A stretch of 64,000 nt of DNA from Streptomyces sp. DT2A-34 (GTDB taxonomy: Bacteria > Actinomycetota > Actinomycetes > Streptomycetales > Streptomycetaceae). Both the position numbers and the translations under genes were made by a program. Location: positions 9,218,001 to 9,282,000 of the forward strand of contig NZ_JASTWJ010000001.1 in assembly GCF_030499515.1 (NCBI RefSeq), written 5' to 3'. The notes under the pieces are model-generated. The model was not told the DNA's origin, did no database searches, and was given only the letters and a program-made list of their open reading frames with translations. Of the stretch, positions 29,378-37,557 are shown one piece after another; positions within the stretch are counted from its first letter, which is position 1; each line of letters starts with the position of its first letter.

Positions 29378-30233
29378 ACAGGCCTTCCTGGACGACGGAC
29401 ACCAACAGGCGTCCTTCCACGTCGTAGATCCGCCCACGGGCGAGCCCGCGCCCGCCGGTCGCGATCGGTGACTCCTGGTCGTACAGGAACCACTCGTCCG
29501 CGCGGAACGGCCGGTGGAACCACATCGCGTGGTCCAGCGACGCGATGTCGAAACTCCGCGGACCCCACAGGGGTTCGACCGGGATACGGACGGCGTCCAG
29601 GAGGGTCATGTCACTGGCGTAGGTCAGCGCGCAGGTGTGCACGACCGGGTCGTCGCCGAGCGGCCCGACCGCGCGCATCCACACCGCGCTGCGCGGTTCG
29701 GCGTCCTTGACCTCTTCGGCGGTCCAGCGCAGCCGGTCCACATAGCGGATGTCGAAGGGCTGACGGCGCGCCATCCGCTCCAACTGCTCGGGCAGCGCGC
29801 CCAGATGCTCCCGGATCTCGTCGGTCACCGTCGGCAGCGACTCCGGGTCCGGGACCTTGCGGGCCGGCGGCAGCTGGTGCTCGAAGCCCGCTTGCTCAGG
29901 CTGATGAAAGGAGGCGGTGAGATTGAAGATCGTGCGGCCCTGCTGCACGGCGGTGACCCGGCGGGTCGTGAACGACCGGCCGTCCCGCACCCGTTCGACC
30001 TGGTACACGATCGGCACGCCCGGCCTGCCCGGGCGCAGGAAGTACGCGTGCAGCGAGTGCACCGGGCGGTCGCCGTCCGTGGTGCGCGCGGCGGCGACCA
30101 GTGCCTGGCCGGCCACCTGGCCGCCGAAGACCCGCTGCAGGGACTCCTGCGGGCTGCGGCCGCGGAAGATGTTGACCTCGATCTGCTCCAGGTCGAGCAG
30201 GTCGACGAGCCTCTCGGCCGGGTTCGTCGTCAT
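29364..30233 (-). CDS. tesB: Acyl-CoA thioesterase II
   Basis: Hydrolyses acyl-CoA to free fatty acid and CoA. At 289 aa it is a double hot-dog TesB protein: FRGRSPQESLQRVFGGQVAG near the N terminus, HSLHAYFLRPG, FTTRRVTAVQQG, and in the second half SLDHAMWFHRP (catalytic Asp), ESPIATGGRGLARG and VVQEGLFR (catalytic Gln). ATG at 30233 fits family length. It lies 19 bp downstream of a helicase gene on the same strand, probably co-transcribed but functionally unrelated. Confidence 0.95.
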   Translation of the reverse strand: MTTNPAERLVDLLDLEQIEVNIFRGRSPQESLQRVFGGQVAGQALVAAARTTDGDRPVHSLHAYFLRPGRPGVPIVYQVERVRDGRSFTTRRVTAVQQGRTIFNLTASFHQPEQAGFEHQLPPARKVPDPESLPTVTDEIREHLGALPEQLERMARRQPFDIRYVDRLRWTAEEVKDAEPRSAVWMRAVGPLGDDPVVHTCALTYASDMTLLDAVRIPVEPLWGPRSFDIASLDHAMWFHRPFRADEWFLYDQESPIATGGRGLARGRIYDVEGRLLVSVVQEGLFRAL

Positions 30234-30252
30234 GGGTGGGATTCTCCTGTGC

Positions 30253-32766
30253 TCACAGCTGGCCTACGTCGGTGACACGGACCACCGCGCGGCCCTCCGC
30301 GTCGGAGGCGGTGAGGTCGATCTCCGCGCTGATGCCCCAGTCGTGGTCGCCGTTCGGGTCGTCGAAGATCTGGCGGACGCGCCACAGGCGGTTCGCCGGT
30401 TCCTCCTCGATCACCAGGAGCTTGGGCCCGCGGGCGTTGGGTCCGGTGCCGAGGTCCTCGTACTCGTCCCAGTACTTGTCCATCGCCTCGCCCCAGGCCT
30501 CGGCGTCCCAGCCGGCCTCGGCGTCCAGCTCACCCAGCTCCTCGACCTGGTCGAGGGCGGCGAGCTCGACACGGCGGAACATGGCGTTGCGGACGAGGAC
30601 GCGGAAGGCGCGCGCGTTGGTGGTGACCGGCTTGACCTCGTCGGCCTTCTCCTGCGCCTCCTCGGCGGTCATCTCCTCCGGATTGGCGAGCTGTTCCCAC
30701 TCGTCGAGCAGGCTGGAGTCCACCTGGCGCACCATCTCGCCGAGCCACTCGATCAGATCCTGCAGGTCCTCGGACTTGAGGTCGTCCGGGATGTTGTGGT
30801 CGAGGGCCTTGTAGGCACTCGCGAGGTAGCGCAGCACGATGCCCTCGGTGCGGGCCAGCTCGTAGAAGGACACCAACTCCGTGAAGGACATCGCCCGTTC
30901 GTACATGTCCCGGATGACGGACTTCGGCGACAGCGGGTGGTCCCCGACCCAGGGGTGGCTCTTGCGGTACGTGTTGTACGCGTGGAAGAGCAGTTCCTCC
31001 AGGGGCTTGGGGTAGGTGATGTCCTGGAGGCGCTCCATGCGCTCCTCGTACTCGACGCCGTCCGCCTTCATCGCTGCGACGGCCTCGCCCTTGGCCTTGT
31101 TCTGCTGGGCGACGAGGATCTGCCGCGGGTCATCCAGCGTGGACTCCACGACGGACACCATGTCCAGGGCGTAGGACGGCGACTCGGGGTCCAGCAACTC
31201 GAACGCGGCCAGCGCGAAGGTGGACAGCGGCTGGTTGAGCGCGAAGTCCTGCTGGAGGTCGACGGTGAGACGGACGATGCGGCCAGTGGCGTCCGGCTCG
31301 TCGAGCTTCTCGACGATGCCGCCGTCCAGCAGCGAGCGGTAGATCGCGATCGCGCGCCGGATGTGCCGCAGCTGCTGCTTGCGCGGCTCGTGGTTGTCCT
31401 CCAGCAGGTGCCGCATCGCCTCGAAGGCGTTGCCGGGCCGGGCGATCACCGACAGCAGCATGGTGTGCGTGACCCGGAAGCGGGAGGTCAGCGGCTCCGG
31501 TTCGGAGGCGATGAGCTTCTCGAAGGTGTTCTCCGTCCAGCCGACGAAGCCCTCGGGCGCCTTCTTGCGGACGACCTTGCGGCGCTTCTTCGGGTCGTCG
31601 CCGGCTTTGGCGAGCGCCTTCTCGTTCTCGATGACGTGCTCGGGACCCTGGGCTACGACGAAGCCCGCCGTGTCGAACCCCGCGCGCCCGGCGCGGCCGG
31701 CGATCTGATGGAACTCCCGGTTGCGCAGGGTGCGGACCCGGTTGCCGTCGTACTTGGTCAGGGCCGTGAACAGCACGGTGCGGATGGGCACGTTGACACC
31801 CACGCCCAGTGTGTCCGTGCCGCAGATGACCTTCAGCAGACCCGCCTGCGCGAGCTTCTCCACGAGGCGACGGTACTTCGGCAGCATGCCGGCGTGATGC
31901 ACACCGATGCCGTGCCGCACGTAACGGGAGAGGTTGCGGCCGAACTTGGTGGTGAAGCGGAAGTTGCCGATCAGCTCGGCGATCTGGTCCTTCTCCTCAC
32001 GCGAGCACATGTTGATGCTCATCAGCGCCTGCGCCCGCTCCACGGCCTGCGCCTGCGTGAAGTGCACGATGTAGACCGGTGCCTGCTTGGTCTGCAGCAA
32101 CTCGGTCAGCGTTTCGGTCATCGGGGTGAGCTTGTACTCGTAGGACAGCGGTACGGGACGGGTCGCCGAGCGGACCACCGCCGTCGGGCGGCCGGTGCGC
32201 CGGGTGAGGTCCTTCTCGAACATCGAGACATCGCCGAGCGTCGCCGACATCAGGATGAACTGCGCCTGCGGCAGCTCCAGGATCGGGATCTGCCACGCCC
32301 AGCCGCGGTCCCCCTCCGCGTAGAAGTGGAACTCGTCCATGACGACCTGACCGACGTCCGCCTGCTTGCCGTCGCGCAGCGCGATCGACGCGAGCACCTC
32401 GGCGGTACAGCAGATGACGGGAGCGTCGGCATTCACGGACGCGTCGCCGGTAAGCATGCCGACGTTGTCCGTGCCGAACATCTTGCACAGCTCGAAGAAC
32501 TTCTCCGAGACGAGTGCCTTGATCGGAGCGGTGTAGAACGTGACCTCGTCCCGGGCCAGCGCGGCGAAGTGGGCGCCCGCGGCGATCATGCTTTTGCCGG
32601 ACCCGGTGGGCGTCGACACGATCACGTTCGCACCGGAGACCACCTCGATCAGCGCCTCCTCCTGGTGGGGGTAGAGCGTGAGGCCACGCTCCTCGGCCCA
32701 CGACTCGAAGGCTTCGTAGAGGGCGTCGGGGTCGGCGGTCGGCGGCAGCTGATCGATGAGGGTCAC
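30253..32766 (-). CDS. DEAD/DEAH-box RNA helicase with DUF3516
   Basis: Ski2/Mtr4-like ATPase of 837 aa. Motif I is STPTGSGKSM (near 55), motif II VVMDEFHFY, motif III LMSATLGD, and motif VI HQIAGRAGRAGFD. The C-terminal half is DUF3516, the actinobacterial helicase accessory region, ending VVRVTDVGQL. Probably unwinds structured RNA. GTG at 32766 (TLIDQLPPTAD) is taken as the start since family members begin there; an in-frame ATG at 32796 adds ten residues. Divergent from the YdjM-like gene. Confidence 0.95.
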   Translation of the reverse strand: MTLIDQLPPTADPDALYEAFESWAEERGLTLYPHQEEALIEVVSGANVIVSTPTGSGKSMIAAGAHFAALARDEVTFYTAPIKALVSEKFFELCKMFGTDNVGMLTGDASVNADAPVICCTAEVLASIALRDGKQADVGQVVMDEFHFYAEGDRGWAWQIPILELPQAQFILMSATLGDVSMFEKDLTRRTGRPTAVVRSATRPVPLSYEYKLTPMTETLTELLQTKQAPVYIVHFTQAQAVERAQALMSINMCSREEKDQIAELIGNFRFTTKFGRNLSRYVRHGIGVHHAGMLPKYRRLVEKLAQAGLLKVICGTDTLGVGVNVPIRTVLFTALTKYDGNRVRTLRNREFHQIAGRAGRAGFDTAGFVVAQGPEHVIENEKALAKAGDDPKKRRKVVRKKAPEGFVGWTENTFEKLIASEPEPLTSRFRVTHTMLLSVIARPGNAFEAMRHLLEDNHEPRKQQLRHIRRAIAIYRSLLDGGIVEKLDEPDATGRIVRLTVDLQQDFALNQPLSTFALAAFELLDPESPSYALDMVSVVESTLDDPRQILVAQQNKAKGEAVAAMKADGVEYEERMERLQDITYPKPLEELLFHAYNTYRKSHPWVGDHPLSPKSVIRDMYERAMSFTELVSFYELARTEGIVLRYLASAYKALDHNIPDDLKSEDLQDLIEWLGEMVRQVDSSLLDEWEQLANPEEMTAEEAQEKADEVKPVTTNARAFRVLVRNAMFRRVELAALDQVEELGELDAEAGWDAEAWGEAMDKYWDEYEDLGTGPNARGPKLLVIEEEPANRLWRVRQIFDDPNGDHDWGISAEIDLTASDAEGRAVVRVTDVGQL

Positions 32767-32911
32767 CCACCCATCTTGCCTGCCCTCCCGCTCCACAGGG
32801 GAATCGGCTGCAGGGCCGAAGATCGCGAACGCTACGCTGTGTCGCCGACTACACGTCAGCGAACCCGGTCAACTGGACAGCGGCACACGAGGAATGGGGC
32901 GGGCAACGGCG

Positions 32912-33706
32912 ATGATGGGACCAGCACACTCACTGTCGGGAGCGGCCGCCTGGCTCGGCGTCGGAGCGGCCGCGGCCGCTGCGGGGCACGGGATGCCCTG
33001 GCCGGTCCTCCTGTCCGGCGCGCTGATCTGCGCCGGTGCGGCCCTCGCCCCGGACCTCGATCACAAGGCGGCCACCATCTCGCGGGCGTTCGGACCGCTG
33101 TCGCGCTGGCTGTGCGAGATCGTCGACAAGTTGTCGTACGCCGTCTACAAGGGGACGAAGAAGCAGGGCGACCCGCGTCGCTCCGGTGGACATCGCACAC
33201 TCACACACACGTGGCTGTGGGCGGTGCTGATCGGCGGGGGTGCCTCGGTCCTGGCGATCACCGGTGGCCGCTGGGCGGTGCTGGCGATCCTGTTCGCGCA
33301 CATGGTGCTGGCCATCGAGGGCCTGCTGTGGCGCGCGACCCGTGGTTCCAGCGCCGATGTCCTGGTGTGGCTGCTGGCCGCGACCAGCTCCTGGATCATC
33401 GCCGGGGTCCTGGACAAGCCGGGCAACGGCTCGGACTGGCTCTTCACGGCGCCGGGCCAGGAGTACCTGTGGCTGGGGCTGCCGATCGTGCTGGGCGCGC
33501 TGGTGCACGACATCGGGGACGCGCTGACGGTCTCCGGCTGCCCGATCCTGTGGCCGATCCCGGTCGGACGCAAGCGCTGGTATCCGGTGGGCCCGCCCAA
33601 GGCGATGCGGTTCCGGGCGGGCAGCTGGGTCGAGCTCAAGGTGTTGATGCCGGTGTTCATGGTGCTCGGCGGGGTGGGCTGTGCGGCGGCGCTCAACGTC
33701 ATCTGA
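32912..33706 (+). CDS. YdjM-like membrane-bound metal-dependent hydrolase
   Basis: A 264-aa protein of the YdjM/DUF457 type. HSLSGAAAWLGVG near the N terminus, APDLDHKAATI and GGHRTLTHTWLW supply the conserved His/Asp metal-site residues, embedded between hydrophobic helices (five or six in total). Proposed to be a membrane-associated metal hydrolase, perhaps acting on lipids; no substrate is proven. ATG at 32912 is chosen with GGGGCGGG eight bases upstream, but ATG at 32894 is also in frame. Confidence 0.85.
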   Translation: MMGPAHSLSGAAAWLGVGAAAAAAGHGMPWPVLLSGALICAGAALAPDLDHKAATISRAFGPLSRWLCEIVDKLSYAVYKGTKKQGDPRRSGGHRTLTHTWLWAVLIGGGASVLAITGGRWAVLAILFAHMVLAIEGLLWRATRGSSADVLVWLLAATSSWIIAGVLDKPGNGSDWLFTAPGQEYLWLGLPIVLGALVHDIGDALTVSGCPILWPIPVGRKRWYPVGPPKAMRFRAGSWVELKVLMPVFMVLGGVGCAAALNVI

Positions 33707-33757
33707 GCGCTAGGGGGCGGGCACGTCACCAGCTGAGCGGGAGGGGGCCGGCATGTC

Positions 33758-33799
33758 GCCGCCCCGGTGATCCGCCTGGCCGCCCCGGTGATCCGCCTG
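33758..33799. repeat. Perfect 21-bp tandem duplication
   Basis: Two identical copies of a 21-bp unit that begins GCCGCCCCGGTGATC and ends CGCCTG, at 33758-33778 and 33779-33799, between the YdjM-like gene and the converging L31 gene. The exact match implies a recent slippage event in non-coding DNA. Confidence 0.85.
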
Positions 33800-33867
33800 C
33801 GGGACCGAGCCGCCGGGCGGCGTGGATCTCCGGCCTGTCCTGCGGATCAGGCGCTCTGCCCCCTGGA

Positions 33868-34128
33868 TCAGCCACTCTGTGCGGTTCCGCCGCCGTAGCG
33901 TCGTTCGAAGGCGGCGACGCGGCCCTCGGAGTCCAGCGTTCGGGCCTTGCCCGTGTGGAAGGGGTGGCTCTCCGAGGAGATCTCCACGTCGACGACGGGG
34001 TAGGTCTCGCCGTCGTCCCAGTCGATGGTCTGCTCGCTGGTCGCGGTGGACCGGGTCAGGAAGGCGTAACCGGCGGCGCGGTCGCGGAAGACGACCGGGT
34101 GGTAGTCGGGGTGCTTGTCCTGCTGCAT
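33868..34128 (-). CDS. rpmE2: 50S ribosomal protein L31 type B
   Basis: The zinc-free (C-minus) paralogue of L31, 86 aa: [20 protein letters not shown], then [18 protein letters not shown]. The Cys ligands of ordinary L31 are absent. Such paralogues usually replace the zinc-containing protein when zinc is scarce, under Zur control. GAGGAG precedes the ATG. I see no A/T-rich Zur-box-like palindrome in the 105 bp upstream, so regulation here may differ or the operator may lie elsewhere. Confidence 0.95.
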   Translation of the reverse strand: MQQDKHPDYHPVVFRDRAAGYAFLTRSTATSEQTIDWDDGETYPVVDVEISSESHPFHTGKARTLDSEGRVAAFERRYGGGTAQSG

Positions 34129-34233
34129 GCGGTCTCCTCGGGTGGCGGCGTCGGCAAGGGACGGCGGAGCGGGGCCGGAAGTGCGAGGGCTGAGGCGCGG
34201 GGATTGCGGGGGCTGCCGTACAGGGGCTGCTGG

Positions 34234-34704
34234 TCAGCCGTACAGGGAGTCCTCGTCGACGATGTGTACAGCGGCCTCCTCGGCGGACGCCGCCGCACCG
34301 TCGATGCCGACGTCCGTCGCGACGAGCGCGCTCTCCTCGTCCTCGTGGGCGCCTTCATCGGGTGCCACGAGGCGGCCGGAGCGCAGGGCGCCGACCTCGT
34401 TGTCGAGGAGTTCCCCGTCGGTGCCCTCGGCGTCGCCGAGGCCGTCGCCGTCGGGGGCGACGACATCGGGCAGCTCCTCGGCGAGCCGCTGGTCGAGGGT
34501 CTCGCCCTGTCGGCGCTCGGCGGCCGTCACACCGGCGTGCTCTACTGCCCACGGCCGCTCCGGAGGGGACCAGCCGCGGTCCAGGGGGTCGTCGACGCCG
34601 TCGTTCTCCAGGGTGTCCTCCACGTCGAGCAGCCCCGTGTCCTCACGTTGGTCGGATGCGTCGGGCTGGTAGACGTCGTCCCCCCATCCGTCGGCGCTGT
34701 TCAC
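34234..34704 (-). CDS. DUF5709-family acidic protein
   Basis: A 156-aa, strongly acidic and probably disordered protein. It has the DUF5709 signature start (DDVYQPDASDQREDTGLLD, ENDGVDDPLDRGWSPPERPW) and ends in a short conserved motif (AEEAAVHIVDEDSLYG). Such proteins are common in Streptomyces next to L31 or stress genes; their role is unknown. Clear upstream boundary, since the repeat-filled region begins at its start codon. Confidence 0.88.
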   Translation of the reverse strand: MNSADGWGDDVYQPDASDQREDTGLLDVEDTLENDGVDDPLDRGWSPPERPWAVEHAGVTAAERRQGETLDQRLAEELPDVVAPDGDGLGDAEGTDGELLDNEVGALRSGRLVAPDEGAHEDEESALVATDVGIDGAAASAEEAAVHIVDEDSLYG

Positions 34705-35769
34705 GGGTACCTCCAGGTGGTGGGGACGGGCCCGAACTCACCGCGGTCGGCGGCGGGCCGCCACGGTGCGGGGCACTGGCCGCACCCGGCGCGAACCGCG
34801 TGGTTCCCGGGTGCTCCCCGAACCGGTGCCGCTATCCAGCCTTCCACCCCTTTTCGCCCCGGCGCAACGGCACGGGGCGAGGGCGGGGGCTCCGGATCAG
34901 CCGGGCCCCGGAACCGCGCCGTTGCGCCGGCCAACCCCCCCGGCCAGTCCCACCTCCCCCGGCCAGTCCCACCTCCGCCCGCCGACCAAGGACAGCCGCG
35001 CCCGCGCCTCCCGGTCACCGCGAGCCGCGCTCCTCAGCCACGGCAACCCCCACTCCGGGCCATGGTGTGCCGGCATTACTGGCATGGGCCGACCGTGTCT
35101 CCGGCCCGGTCGGTCAGGGCGGCTGGCCATCACCGATCACCCCTTCCGGCTCCGGTCTGCCAGGGCGTCGGTCCTGGGCCAACGTGCTTCCGCTCCGGTC
35201 AGCCACGGTTCACACCCGCGTCGACCCTTCCTGCCGGCTCCGGCCGGCCACGACTTGCGGCAGCCCCAGCCGACCGCACCTTGGCTTCGGTCGGCCGAGG
35301 CGCTCAGCCTCGGCCCACCACTCCTCCAGCCCTGGTCGGCCGGGGTTCCGGGCTCGGTCGGTCGCGTCCAGTGTTCAGTCGGCCACGGCTGTGGCCCGCG
35401 CCCGCTGCGCTTCCAGCCCCGGTCGACCAGGCTGGTTCCCGGCCTCAGCCGACCGCGCGTCCGGCGTTCAGTCGGCCACAGCTCCCGTCCTGCCCACCGC
35501 GCATCCAGGTCCGGTCGACTGGGCTGGTTCCTGGCCTCAGCCGACCGCGCGTCCAGCGTTCAGTCGGCCACACCTTTCATCCCTGCCCACCGCGCGTCCA
35601 GGCCCGCTCGACCAGAGCTCCCGGCCCCGGCCCACAGCCCTCCCGCCTCCCGCGGCCAAGGCTTCCGCCTCCCGCGGCCAAGGCTTCCGCCCCCGCGGCC
35701 GAGGCTTCCGCCCCCCGCGGCCAAGGCTCCCGCCTCAGCCCAGCCCCGGTCCATCGCCCCCGCCCCCGA
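34705..35769. repeat. Non-coding region with degenerate ~90-bp tandem repeats
   Basis: No gene was recognised in this 1,065-bp stretch. From about 35090 to 35640 a degenerate unit of about 90 bp repeats some six times; the clearest copies start near 35341, 35433 and 35525, exactly 92 bp apart, and share GACCGCGCGTCC, GTTCAGTCGGCCAC and TGCCCACCGCGC. All three plus-strand frames stay open here because TA-containing stops are rare, so open frames do not indicate genes. Confidence 0.75.
35639..35735. repeat. Four tandem 21-22-bp units
   Basis: Units of the form CTTCCGCC-CCCGCGGCCAAGG follow each other at about 35641, 35663, 35684 and 35705. Each contains the palindrome CCGCGG. They form the end of the larger repeat region, 35 bp before the 3' end of the ABC exporter gene. 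Confidence 0.8.
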
Positions 35770-37557
35770 TCACCCATGCCAGGACCGCCAAAGCGCCGCA
35801 TACGCCCCGTCGGCGTTCACCAGCTCGTCATGGCTGCCCAGCTCGCTGATGCGGCCGTTCTCCACGACCGCGATGACATCGGCGTCGTGGGCGGTGTGGA
35901 GGCGGTGGGCGATGGCGACGACCGTGCGGCCGTCGAGGACGCGGGCCAGGGATCGCTCCAGGTGGCGGGCCGCGCGTGGGTCGAGGAGCGAGGTCGCCTC
36001 GTCCAGGACCAGCGTGTGCGGGTCGGCCAGCACCAGGCGGGCCAGCGCGATCTGCTGGGCCTGGGCAGGAGTGAGCGTGAACCCGCCCGAGCCGACCTCG
36101 GTGTCCAGGCCGTCGTCGAGCGCACGGGCCCACGCGTCCGCGTCGACCGCGCCCAGCGCCGCCCACAGCTCGGCGTCGGTCGCGTCGGTGCGGGCCAGCA
36201 GCAGGTTGTCGCGCAGGGCGCCCACGAAGACGTGGTGCTCCTGGTTGACGAGGGCCACGTGGGAGCGGACCCGCTCGGCGGTCATCCGGGACAGTTCCGC
36301 ACCGCCGAGGGTGATCCGGCCGTCCCGGGGGGCGTAGATACCCGCGAGCAGCCGGCCCAGCGTGGACTTGCCCGCCCCGGAGGGCCCGACGAGCGCCAGC
36401 CTGGTGCCGGGCGGGACCTCGAGCGAGACCTTGCGGAGTACGTCCACGCCCTCCAGGTAGCCGAAGTGCACCCGGTCGGCGTGCACGTCGCGGCCGTCGG
36501 GCGCCAGCAGCGCGTCCCCGGCCTCCGGCTCGATGTCCCGGACCCCGACGAGCCGGGCCAGCGACACCTGGGCCACCTGCAGCTCGTCGTACCAGCGCAG
36601 GATGAGCCCGACCGGGTCCACCAGCATCTGCGCGATCAGGGCACCCGTGGTCAGCTGACCGACCCCGATCCAGCCCTGGAGGACGAACACGCCGCCGACC
36701 ATCAGGACCGAGCCGAGGAGCATCACATGGGTGACGTTGATGAACGGGAAGAGCACCGACCGCAGCCAGAGCGTGTAGCGCTCCCACGCCGTCCACTCCT
36801 TGATCCGTCGCTCCGACAGCTCCACGCGCCGCTCGCCGAGGCGGTGGGCCTCGACGGTGCGCCCGGCGTCCACGGTCTCGGCGAGCGCGGCGGCCACGGC
36901 GGCGTACCCCGCGGCCTCCGAGCGGTAGGCGGACGGCGCGCGCTTGAAGTACCAGCGGCAGCCGATCACCAGCAGCGGCAGGGTGAGCAGGACGGCGGCG
37001 GCCAGCGGCGGCGCGGTGACGACGAGCCCGCCGAGCAGCAGGACCACCCACACCACACCGATGGCCAGCTGGGGCACCGCCTCGCGCATCGCGTTGGCCA
37101 GCCGGTCGATGTCCGTCGTGATCCGGGACAGCAGGTCGCCCGTCCCGGCCCGCTCCAGGACACCGGGCGGCAGCCCGACCGACCGGACGAGGAAGTCCTC
37201 GCGCAGATCGGCCAGCATCCGCTCGCCGAGCATCGCGCCGCGCAGCCGTACCTGCCGGACGAACACGGCCTGGGCGACGAGTGCGGTCGCGAACAGCCCG
37301 ACGGTGAGCTCCAGATGGAGCTCCCGCGTGGCGACGCCGTCCGACATCCGTTCCACCAGTCCGCCCAGCAGCCAGGGCCCCGCCATCGAGGCCACCACGG
37401 CGACCGTGTTGACGGTGATGAGCAGCAGGAAGGCACGGCGGTGCCGACGGAACAACTCGACCACATAGGCGCGTACGGTCGCGGGGGCGCCGACCGGCAG
37501 GGTGTTCGCCGTCGTCGGGGCCGCCGGGTCGTACGCCGGTGGCGCCACGCCGATCAT
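35770..37557 (-). CDS. ABC exporter half-transporter, catalytic Walker half with degenerate signature
   Basis: Fused membrane/ATPase protein of 595 aa, second gene of a two-gene operon (ATGA overlap with its partner). Six membrane helices occupy the first 300 residues. The nucleotide domain has Walker A GPSGAGKST (about 390-398), Walker B TLVLDEATS and an H-loop His (AIAHRLHTAH), but the ABC signature, normally LSGGQ, reads LTPAQAQQ. Together with the partner it should form a heterodimeric exporter in which only one of the two ATP sites is canonical. Cargo unknown. Confidence 0.93.
   Translation of the reverse strand: MIGVAPPAYDPAAPTTANTLPVGAPATVRAYVVELFRRHRRAFLLLITVNTVAVVASMAGPWLLGGLVERMSDGVATRELHLELTVGLFATALVAQAVFVRQVRLRGAMLGERMLADLREDFLVRSVGLPPGVLERAGTGDLLSRITTDIDRLANAMREAVPQLAIGVVWVVLLLGGLVVTAPPLAAAVLLTLPLLVIGCRWYFKRAPSAYRSEAAGYAAVAAALAETVDAGRTVEAHRLGERRVELSERRIKEWTAWERYTLWLRSVLFPFINVTHVMLLGSVLMVGGVFVLQGWIGVGQLTTGALIAQMLVDPVGLILRWYDELQVAQVSLARLVGVRDIEPEAGDALLAPDGRDVHADRVHFGYLEGVDVLRKVSLEVPPGTRLALVGPSGAGKSTLGRLLAGIYAPRDGRITLGGAELSRMTAERVRSHVALVNQEHHVFVGALRDNLLLARTDATDAELWAALGAVDADAWARALDDGLDTEVGSGGFTLTPAQAQQIALARLVLADPHTLVLDEATSLLDPRAARHLERSLARVLDGRTVVAIAHRLHTAHDADVIAVVENGRISELGSHDELVNADGAYAALWRSWHG

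Noticed and set aside
34362..36337. Pro/Arg-rich open frames in all plus phases over the repeat region
   Set aside because: All three frames are open at once, none has a ribosome site or conserved block, and the cause is scarcity of TA dinucleotides in the repeats.
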